Positions 27,001 to 39,000 of a stretch of 64,000 nucleotides of DNA are shown piece after piece. Each line of letters begins with the position of its first letter. Within the stretch, counting starts at the first letter, position 1. Position numbers and translations under genes: made by a program. The DNA is from Antedon mediterranea (lineage: Eukaryota; Echinodermata; Crinoidea; Comatulida; Antedonidae): the NCBI RefSeq assembly GCF_964355755.1, contig NC_092677.1, forward strand, positions 27,252,101 through 27,316,100, written 5' to 3'. The notes below the pieces were generated by a model, which saw only the letters and a program-made list of their open reading frames with translations, was not told where the DNA came from and searched no databases.

Positions 27001-30000
27001 AATCAAACAGTCGTGAAAAATACAAAGGTAACGGTGAATTTTCAATGGTGTAAAAATAGATATCGACCTACACGGTAAATTTTATCATATTTTATTTTTC
27101 AAGAGGGGAATTGTTTTCATTATATATTTAGGCTTGGTGCCAAAAAATTGCCATTCAATTTTAATGACTTTCTAATTGTGCATATTCGCTGGATAAACCT
27201 GTGTACACTATTCTCTAGAGTAATTAAACAAGACTTAAATTGGGAGTTCAAGACCGTGGTACCAGGCAGGCTTTGATCCAAGCATCAGAAATACCAAGTT
27301 CCACACTCAACTAACTATTCCATACTCAACTAACTATTCCACACTCAACTAACTATTCCATACTCAACTAACTATTCCACACTCAACTAACTATTCCACA
27401 CTCAACTAACTATTCCACACTCAACTAACTATTCCACACTCAACTAACTATTCCACACTCAACTAACTATTCTACACTCAACTAACTATTCCACACTCAA
27501 CTAACTATTCCATACTCAACTAACTATTCCATACTCAACTAACTATTCCACACTCAACTAACTATTCCATACTCAACTAACTATTCCACACTCAACTAAC
27601 TATTCCATACTCAACTAACTATTCCATACTCAACTAACTATTCCATACTCAACTAACTATTCCACACTCAACTAACTATTCCATACTCATATTTTCTGTT
27701 CACCAATCATAATTACAGTGGTTTTTATTACCGTATAATTTTAAAACAACCTATCCACATCTTAATAACGCAGTGGGGACACGTTTAACAGGGTTCAATT
27801 TTGTTAGTGTAAACACATGTTAGGATGTAAGCAGTGAAGTCATAGGGGCTGATATTCATGAGGGGTTTGTGGTGAATTTGTCAGAGTACCCTGGAGACAA
27901 AATAGCCTAACGTAGGCCTACCATGTACGTAATAAACCATTATTAGAAGCGGTCCGTGACAACCCGTCCAGAAACGACATTCACTGCATAACTTTGTACA
28001 GTACAAAAATCAGATTGAACCTAAGAAAGTGTAAAAGTAAGAAACTTTAAGAGTTTAATATATTCTAATGAAAACAAAATTGATATTTTGAGCAATTTGG
28101 AAAATTAAAATTTTAAACAAATATAAACATACGTCTCCACTCAAATGTTAACTGTAAATTTTTTTATTAAAATTAAAGATGAATTTTTTCTGACCCATAC
28201 CCCTAAAGCAGAATATTTACAACTGTCGAAATGAAATAGAAAAATAAAAAATTGACCCCTCAGCTTTGGAAATGAACCAAACATGACTAGTTTCAATTAA
28301 AACGTGGCCATCCAGGAAAAAATGTGATGGCCATGTGTATCTGTATTACATTCATAATATAACGTGGTTGTGTGTCAGTTTACAAAGGTCAAATTTATGG
28401 GAAACGTGTCGGTGCCGAGTAGTCTGATTTGAAGAAATCGTAGGAAACTAGATTCGTCTTTTATCAGTGGTATTACATTCAATCACCACGTTCTGTAATC
28501 ACACACACAAATTATAATCTGATGAAAGAAACTATCTTTGCCCTAGAAAAGTTACCATCTATACTTGGACATTTTACAATTAATTAGGGAATAATTTTAT
28601 AGATGTTGATGAAAAAGTTTAGTATAGGATTATTATTTTATTTTTTTATATTTTTTAATTTTATTATATAAGATAAAATCTTTTTGTGTTTTAGTAGAGA
28701 AACAGCGAGACTCCGTTTTCGGACTTTTTTCTGTTGTCTTGGTCAATTTGTTTGGTTTATTAAACTTTTTCCTGGTTTATTTAACAATAACACTTTCTTA
28801 CTTTTCACACTCGTGTTAAACAGCGCATAGAGACTATTTCTATTTTGCGCTATACCAATTTAAAACCCTTAACCATTTTAAGACCTTTGACTTGGAGGTT
28901 GAACAATTTGCCTGGATAGTGATGATATAAAATTATAACTCGGTTTTAATGTAACTTTCAGTTTAAAATTGTCATCAGGCAAACAGTAGCCCTATTTTTT
29001 CAACATTTAACTTCTGCGCTTTTTATTTTAACTAATGTAATTTTGTTTTTTCATTTATATTCAATTCAATTCAAAATTCTTTAATCACACACGGTCTGGA
29101 TTAAAATGATCTTACAAAATATCACAATACACAGTACAATATAAGAAGAATCAAAGTTCAAGAATTTAAGAGTTGGATGGCCACTGGCAAAAACGAATTT
29201 ATTTTCCTATTTGTTCTACATGCCGGGCATCGAAAGCGACGCCCATGAGACATAAGCTTCAAATCACTGAACAAGGCATTGTAATATATGTTATATGTGT
29301 GCAGAGAAACAATTAAAACAAATGAACAAGGTTGAAATTAACAGTAGGCCAACAGTTGCCATGTTTTATTCAATATTTAAATTTCGGGTTGAAATTGTCA
29401 GTAGTCAAGTTCGTTGAAAATGAGAAATGTAAACCGTTGTTCTACTACCTTGTGATTGCTTCTGGTATTTATTAATTTAAATTTCAAGTGACAAAATGAC
29501 ATGTGGTGTCTGCTTCAGATTCATAAACAAATTTGCTCTTAATCCTTGGTGAGGTTTAAGTTGATAGATTACAAGTGAAGAGTGATCCTTCATGTCTATT
29601 TGTGGTTGTATCAATTAATATTCTGTATGATTAGTATTGTATCATTGAGATTTAAGTGTAGATTGATGTTTTGTCTATGTTTGTGATTTAAAAAACTAAT
29701 TTTTGCTTTTGTTCGGTTTCCTTACCGTTACTTTGATCTGGTTGATGAGTGATGGCTTATATCTTGTCAACTGCCTAATCCAACCATATCAGCTGGAGGT
29801 ACATCGTACATCTTAGCAATGAGATTAAACATGAGACAGACATTTAAGATGGGTTTAGTAAACATAGTCTATTGACTCAACTGAAATTATAATTTATTTA
29901 ATCATTTATTTTACTATAATTCTTTAAGATATTTTAATTATTGCCTATCAATCAGTACTGTACCACGCATTAACAATCCTTGGCTGTAAAGGTCATGCCT

Positions 30001-33000
30001 AATTTAGAATAAATGTTTATGCATAATGATCTAAACTATATAATATATTTTAATTTTGTCTGTCTCTCAGTACTGTACCATGCAGCACTCCTTGAAGCTC
30101 ATCCCTGCATAATGCACTTATAACATATAAATAGATAATTCCTGTCAATTGATTGGACGATTGTGGGTCAAATGACATTCAATAGTACATACTATTTTGG
30201 TGAAATATGAAATTATATTTTCACTCAAGCTTCGCCTCATGAAAATAGAATTTCATCTTTTACAATGAAATTATTTGTACCATTGCACTCATAGAAATGT
30301 ATTATCTATTCACAATATCCCTTGTTATGATATTTTAAGAATTTTTAATAACTTAATTTGTTATTATCTATCTGTTTTTATCACTGTCAATTTTTATTTT
30401 TTTATTTTTATTTACCGTTTTAAGAATTACTGTATAAGATGTGTAAGTATAACGGAAAATGGACTTGATATACTTTTCCCATGAGTAACAACAAGCACTT
30501 ATTTTTACCCCATGACTAGGAAAACCTGTGTGATTTGAACCCTAAAATATAACCACCAGGGAATAACATTGTCAAAAGATCAAGGCCCAAAAGCTGTCAT
30601 GTTACACATTTTTATCTGGAAGTTACTGTGAGGTGAATTTTAATCCTACAACCTTGACGAATGTGTAATTTTATGGCTTTGTAAATGCATCTGGAGTATG
30701 TAGTCACTTATTAAATGAGGCCTCTCTGAAAAAAAATAATTATACTGCTCAAACTTGAGCTTGTGGTCAGCCCTCTAACACTTCTCTAATATCGACTAAA
30801 GTATTTAGGCTATAAAAGGGAATTAACGTCTTTATCAGTTAAGAACTAAAGACCCGTTAAAAATATTCTATTACAAAATGAAGAGGAGAAAACGGAACAC
30901 AAAGTTGAAATTCATCAATATATTATTCAAGCGGATGAGTAGGTGACCTATATATGGTATGACTTGATGACTATCAGAACCTGGCCCGTGTCATCCTACG
31001 GTTTGTGGGTCATTCTACACAAAAACTTTCATTTTCAAGGGTCATTAATTTTATTATCTTGCATCTCGTTAGCGTAGTTGTTGATTTCTGGTGATTATCA
31101 ATGAATTGTGAAAGTTTCACTTAACGTAATGATCTTTAGATATAGCGTGTCTCCTGAGTACATTTAATGATAAGTAGGGAGGCTTCTGTGCTACACAACT
31201 GATAGTAGGAAATGGAATATACTTGGCGGCGATAACCTCTTTAATTCTTAATTACATAATATTAACCATCACGGAACACCTTCCTTTAAAAAGTAAAATA
31301 AAAAATCTATCTACAGCAACGTTTATCAATAAAACAGCAACATTTATCAATAAAACAGCAACGTTTGTCAATAAAACACCACAGTCTATCAATAAAACAC
31401 CACAGTGTATCAAGAAAACACCACAGTCTATCAAGAAAACAACACAGTCTATCAAGAAAACAACACAGTCTAGCAAGAAAACAACACAGTCTATCAATAA
31501 AACACCACAGTCTATCAATAAAACACCACAGTCTATCAATAAAACACCACAGTCTATCAATAAAACACCACAGTCTATCAATAAGAAAACACCACAGTCT
31601 ATCAATAATAAAACACCACAGTCTATCAATAATAAAACAACACAGTCTATTAATAAAACAACACAGTCTATCAAGAAAACACCACAGTCTATCAATAATA
31701 AAACACCACAGTCTATCAATATTAAAACAACACAGTCTATCAATATTAAAACAACACAGTCTATCAATAAAACAACACAGTCTATCAAGAAAACACCACA
31801 GTCTATCAATAATAAAACACCACAGTCTATCAATAAAACACCACAGTCTATCAATATTAAAACACCACAGTCTATCAATAAAACACCACAGTCTATCAAG
31901 AAAACACCACAGTCTATCAATAAAACAACACAGTCTATCAATAAAACACCACAGTCTATCAATATTAAAACAACACAGTCTATCAATAAAACACCACAGT
32001 CTATCAATAAAACACCGCAGTCTATCAATATTAAAACAACACAGTCTATCAATAAAACACCACAGTCTATCAATAATAAAACAACACAGTCTATCAAGAA
32101 AACAACACAATCTATCAATATTAAAACAACACAGTCTATCAATAAAACACCACAGTCTATCAATAAAACACCACAGTCTATCATTAAAACACCACGATGC
32201 CCAAGAATAATAGTACCCTTATCTAGCAACTTTGGTTGGCTTAGCTCCAAATACTATATAACCACCACTTCATAAAATAGTAGATTTGATCCTAAAATAT
32301 TATTTTTCCATTAACAATTGTGCTTCCAAAATTGAATTAGTTACCAAAAGGTTGCATTTTAGTCACTTTTAAGACAACAGTAGTTATTACTGACAGACAT
32401 TGTTACAATAGGACACGTCGGCTTATCTCCTTGTCTTATTTATCGTTGACATATTTAACAGGTTTTCCCCGAATCATACCATTTATTGAAAACAATAATT
32501 GCTATCCTATTATGATTCAACAGTTTTCTAAAACAGTATTTGTTTATTACAGTTTTTACTGTATGTCATCTTTTTTTATACAAGATTTTTATCATTTTTA
32601 AATGTTAGTATACTTGTCTTAGTATACCTTACAGCCACAGATAAATATAGAAGGGTTTTAGTTTGAGTGCACATACAGTACTGTAAAAGAACTGTCTTCC
32701 ATTTTTAGTTTTACAATCACGTAAATATAAAAATGAAATATTTCTACATACTCGTCTTCCTTCCCTGCAGGACATAATCTTATGATCCCTTTTTTCCTTA
32801 ATTCTTCAGATAATTTAGATAAAATTAATTGATATGTTATATCCTGTCTTTAAATAAAAAATAAATGAAATCAGTTTACAAACAGGTTACTGGCATGTTT
32901 AGAACTAGTAATAAACTTAACCAGTTTACAAACAGGTTACTGGCATGTATAGAACTATTAATTAATTTAAACCAGTTTACAAACAGGTTACTGGCATGTA

Positions 33001-36000
33001 TAGAACTAGTAATTAATTTAAACCAGTTTACAAACATTTTACTGGCATGTATAGAACTAGTAATTAATTTAAACCAGTTTACAAACAGGTTACTGGCATG
33101 TTTAGAACTAGTAATTAATTTAAACCAGTTTACAAACAGGTTACTGGCATGTATAGAACTAGTAATTAATTTAAACCAGTTTACAAACAGGTTACTGGCA
33201 TGTTTAGAACTAGTAATTAATTTAAACCAGTTTACAAACATTTTACTGGCATGTATAGAACTAGTAATTAATTTAAACCAGTTTACAAACAGGTTACTGG
33301 CATGTATAGAACTAGTAATTAATTTAAACCAGTTTACAAACAGGTTACTGGCATGTATAAAACTAGTAATTAATTTAAACCAGTTTACAAACAGGTTACT
33401 GGCATGTATAGAACTAGTAATTAATTTAAACCAGTTTACAAACAGGTTACTGGCATGTTTAGAACTAGTAATTAATTTAAACCAGTTTACAAACATTTTA
33501 CTGGCATGTATAGAACTAGTAATTAATTTAAACCAGTTTACAAACAGGTTACTGGCATGTATAGAACTAGTAATTAATTTAAACCAGTTTACAAACAGGT
33601 TACTGGCATGTATAAAACTAGTAATTAATTTAAACCAGTTTACAAACAGGTTACTGGCATGTATAGAACTAGTAATTAATTTAAACCAGTTTACAAACAG
33701 GTTACTGGCATGTATAGAACTAGTAATTAATTTAAACCAGTTTACAAACAGGTTACTGGCATGTATAGAACTAGTAATTAATTTAAACCAGTTTACAAAC
33801 AGGTTACTGGCATGTATAAAACTAGTAATTAATTTAAATTAGATGTACTATAATCCTTTCACTATTCATTATTTGTTACATTGTAGTTGAAATTAATTTT
33901 AAACATATAAAACAAACAAGTTTCTACAGTAGCATGTTAATAGTTTGTGATTAATTTATAGACATCCGTTTAGTTTACGCTTATTTTATCTTTTTGGCAA
34001 AACTTGTTTTTACTTTTTAAATTTGACAACAACAAAACAAAATATGATCATAATTTGTGATTCATTAAATTGGGAGTATTGAATAATTTATGTTGAAAGT
34101 TCAAAAGGAGGACGGTGGAGATCCATTTTAATTTAGTTAAATCATATCCATGGATCTGAACCGGAAAAAAAGGAACACAAGCTATGTGTCATATCAATAA
34201 TACAGGGTGTCCTTAAAGGTATTACGAATCCCATATGGAAATATATAGAGCTATATTATTTAAATTATGGCAAGTGAGTCGAGTTAATTATTAAAGACTA
34301 GCTTGTTATCTATATAAGATCATAGATGTATAAACGTTATTAGAGAGCTATGTAAAGGTGGATAAATATTATTATTTAAATTGGAGAGTTGAGTTAATTA
34401 TAGAGGTAATTATAAAAGCCTCTAGAATTACCTGTAATATATACAGGTAGTTAGTATAATGTGAGTGTAAGTTCATAGAGGTTGATATAAAACATTGAAA
34501 ATATAAAATGTAGAGTGGATTAATTAAACTGTTTTGAAGCTCACCTTTTTAAACACGAGACCAGCAGCAAAAATGTAAAACATGTTTTTCTTTTACCTGA
34601 TTGTGTAAATCCTGGATAAATGATGAGGCTTAATTAGTCTAGCTTATAATTGGTTTTTCTCTTTTTGTGGAAAACATAAGGAAACACGAATATAAACAAT
34701 TCTGCAAAACTATAGCATCATGCTGTTAGATGAATCAAAATAACTTTTTTAATGTGTCTTCATTCGTTAGAATTCTGCGACAGATTAATTCTCAAAATAA
34801 TTCCTAAAGTACATGATCCTAATAAGATTGAATCATTATGATCCGAGTTTCATGATTTATAATTGATTTATTTCTTTTTATAATCATTTTCCTGTCTCGT
34901 GGGGTCGTGCGTAGCATCATCTTTATCCTTTCAAACGTTGACCCATCATTTTAATATGGTATCTTGTCATATTTGATTATTTTTGAGTGTGTAGATTCTT
35001 CTTGGTTGGTTGGTTTGAGTCTGTTTCAGTCACCATGTCTCGGAGTTCTCTCCAAGTTTTGTATACCATTTATGTTTTTTGAACTTGTTAATTATAGTAT
35101 AAATTGTTGTTGTCTATTTATATTAAGTAATTTGCTAATAATAATATGATATTTAAAACAAATATTTTTGAGATATGGAATCAATGAATAATAACGGTCT
35201 CTGTTTATGTTAAAACATTATAGGTTAGTAATAAACCAGAATTATTTTTATGCCCAATTAAGTGATAATGTCTTATAACATAAGGTTCAATTTATTTAAA
35301 CTGTTCATTATCTTGTTTGATTTGATGATTTCTGTTAAGCTCTGTCTACACTATCAAACTTTATGTGACAAACAAAAATGTGATGTGCTCATATCTGGAC
35401 ATGATGATGTCATATCACTACCATATTTTGGCACATCACACTAGTTTGATAGTGTAGAAAGAGATTAAAGATGTGTAGATCACATTATATCTGCCTTTTT
35501 AATTATATCTATATTTATTTCTCATATTTTTTGCAGGTGCTAAACATTACTGGTAATGAGGACATCTGCTATTACAACTTTCTATGTGCTAATCCAGCTG
35601 GAGTTATCAGGTAAGAAGTGGATACCATATTGGCACCTTCCTAGAGGCTACATTAAATAAGTAATATGAACCAATATATAACCCTTAACTTGCCAAAAGA
35701 TTCGAAAGTCGACATAAGCCAGATGTGTACACTGGATCTCCAGTCCTTTGTCTTCTATCAGAACCATACAGTAGTCAAGCATAGCCTGAACCTATGCTGA
35801 TTTGGTGGCAAACAAAACATTCACGTTCAATTTGATTTTCTGGCACCAAACCGGAACCGCACCGGAAGGGGTGTGAAAGACCGTTTAACCCACTCAATTG
35901 ATTCGAATGATACCAACTTGATAAATGATTTATTTTATTCTGACTTGTTTCTTTTGTTTATTGCAGTGCTTTCAACAACGTGTTTAGCAATATAGGATAT

Positions 36001-39000
36001 ATGATGTTGGGCGGCTTGTTTCTGCTTCTTGTCTACAGAAAGGAATATCTTTACAAAAAAGAACTAGCATTGGGAAATAGGAGATCAGAGGTTTGAAGTG
36101 AAACAAATCTATAATCATATCTTTTTTTTTATCAAGAAATAAGATATAAATGTCTTTTTAATAGGGCTTAACACTTTTCAATACAACATTTAATGATAAA
36201 AGGGAGATCAACGTATCAACACATACAAAATTGTAAATCCAAAGAGATTAAGTGGGATTTAGTTAATCTGCATGACTTGAGCCATGTATGCAAAATGTAT
36301 GTATGAGTTCAACTCACAGTTGATTCTCCAACATTCAATGTCTATCATCAATGTACAACCAACATGTAAAATTCGTTCTTTATTTCAGAAATGTGGAATT
36401 CCTAAACACTTTGGTCTTTTTTATGCTCTTGGAATCTCATTATTCATGGAAGGTGTTTTAAGTGCTTGCTACCATGTTTGTCCTAATTATTCCAATTTTC
36501 AATTTGGTAAGTTATTTTTTGTCATGATGTGATAAATAAATGTTTTTCCTCTTAAAAACAAATTAAATAGCCTGAAAAATACATTAAAAGAAGCTGTTTT
36601 TGATTCAATTTTTCCCCATCAAACCAAATGGAATAACCTGTAACACATTAAAATAAATTATTACATAATGAATAGCTTGATAAAAAGCATGAAATAGCCA
36701 TAAATGCATTTCTGAGTACATCAACAAATCTTTACCTGAATATACCCAAACTAACTAGGCCTACACTGTACAGTGACCTATGTAGATAAACTTTAAAAAT
36801 CACAATTTAGTCACTGTAAACTCTATCTAGTGTATAGTACATTAATCTTTATACAAATATATGTACACTATTTAACCTTTAGTTGACTTGAAGCCAACTT
36901 TGTAACAGAAACTAGCAGCAACACTTAATAGTGATATTTTATTATCTGACTGTCCAGATAATACATACAACAAGTGGTTTATTTATACATTTTATTTGAT
37001 ATTTGTAGTATGAAATGTTTTGAGTTTCGAGTAGTATTCTTGAAAAAAAAATCAATTGTGCAGTGGTTTCTTAATAATTTTTTCAGTTGACGTGATAACC
37101 TTGGGTGGAAATTTATCCAGAAAGCCAAAAGGTTCATCTTTGTAACACATTACTTTCATTTCCTCTCGATATAATTCCCTATCTCAAAATCTTTTTTAAG
37201 ATGACAGAATTTTTTGTATGAAGAAAACCAGATAATTGGTAGATGTTCCTTTTGATTTTAAATCTTTAACCCTGAAAATCTTAACAGAAAATTGGCTTTC
37301 AAAAAGCTTTTATCAATTTAAGGTACGCTTTTTATCACAATATATTTGAGAGATTTAAAGTAAACCCTGCTTAAAATCCAAAATTGAATACTGAAAATTT
37401 GGTGTACAAGTTTTGGCAAAAAATGGTTGGAAATATCACTAATGATAATTTCTGCAAATAACAAATATCTTTATTCTGCTAAGGGGGAGGGAGGGGGTGG
37501 TGAGTGAAGAAAGCGGCCAAAAGTTTCACTGACTAGGTGTGTCACTCCAACACTAAAGGCAAAACTTTGGATTAAAATTAAATACAAATATAACATATAA
37601 TAATAATATCAAATAAAATATCAGAATTAGATCATAATGATGATGAAAAACAAACCTACTGAAAAAGTGATTTACATTGAAGGTTGTATTGTATCTAAAA
37701 ATAGCTTGCTTGAAAAAAGTCTGAGATATACATCGAAGTTTAAGAAAATCAATATTAAATGTTATATTGCCAAGGAAAGCTGTTAACAGGACAGATAATG
37801 TTAACTTTAGATATCTGCTTTATTTGTTATTGAAAAGATATTCCTAATTGCATACAATTTTTTTATTGCGTACGTGCAACCACGCCGTCAAACACACACG
37901 TACAAATTATGACAGACGACATCAGCAGGGAGCATGCCTTGCCTTGATTTGATATCAGACATTAAGAACATTCGTACACCACTTTAAATAGGAAATGGAC
38001 AGGCATCTGTATCAGATAGATACGTACGTTAACGCCACTTGTGCCACATCTTTAAGGAATTTATTTATTTTACCAAGACGTTTAGCCAGATGTTTTTAAT
38101 TACAAACTGGAAATTGTTAATGTAATGAATGCATCTCGTATCGTCTTTATGTCTAATGATTTAGATCTAAAGTCATACAATTATTATTATACAACTTTGC
38201 AATGAATAAAGTATGTGAGATTGTTAGTCTGCAGTCTCAGAAGTTAACCAACTATGCATGTATAATAAAGATAGTATTTATGTTAATCAATATACCTAAT
38301 CAAATTGAACAATTATTAGTAATGAATTAATACTTAAAATCAAAATAGCATTGGTACAGTACTAATAAGGGCTGAGGGAATTATGTATACCACTGTGTAT
38401 TATGACTAAGCATGTTCTTAAAGCATGTGTGCTATCAGTAGAAGCTTGGTTTTAGTTTGGAGGATAAGTGTTTGGTTCCTAAAACTACATGGCTATGTCA
38501 CACATACACACTTATCAATATACAGTAGAACCATCCTATTCAGTGAACATTCCTAATCGGGGGACACACAAAGGAGAATTCTCATGGAAAAAAAACAGGA
38601 ACAATATAGGTTTTAGCACTACTGCCAACTCCTGTTAAGGGGGACACTTTGTAGCGTCTCCGAATATCTCCCTTCTATTCTGAATTTGTTTTCAATTTAG
38701 AGGGAAACTGTGTTCCTTAGTTTATGCTATTTTTTTATATCTCAAGAAGTTGAATCTGGTCAGTTCATTTAAATAAATGTGTAGGTTTTGCTACAAAATA
38801 GATAAAAAAAGGACAGTCTCTATTTGATGACATCCAAAATGAACCAATGTTCAGATTTCACGGATTTCAAACAAATTCATGTGAGATATTTATGCAAGGT
38901 TGACTCGATAAATAATTAAAATGACCCAGGCAGATCAATGATTATCCAATGTAATTAAAGTGACAGAAACACGCAACTAAGAGGAGCCATAATAAGTTGA

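Noticed and set aside
27301-27689. CRISPR-like regular repeats
   Set aside because: Units are directly adjacent without unique spacers and the DNA is clearly eukaryotic, so it is a minisatellite. The same holds for the other arrays.
31223-32275. Long frames on both strands (up to 350 codons)
   Set aside because: They are produced by a 21/24-bp minisatellite inside a SIDT intron; the main frame has no in-frame ATG and both strands are equally open.
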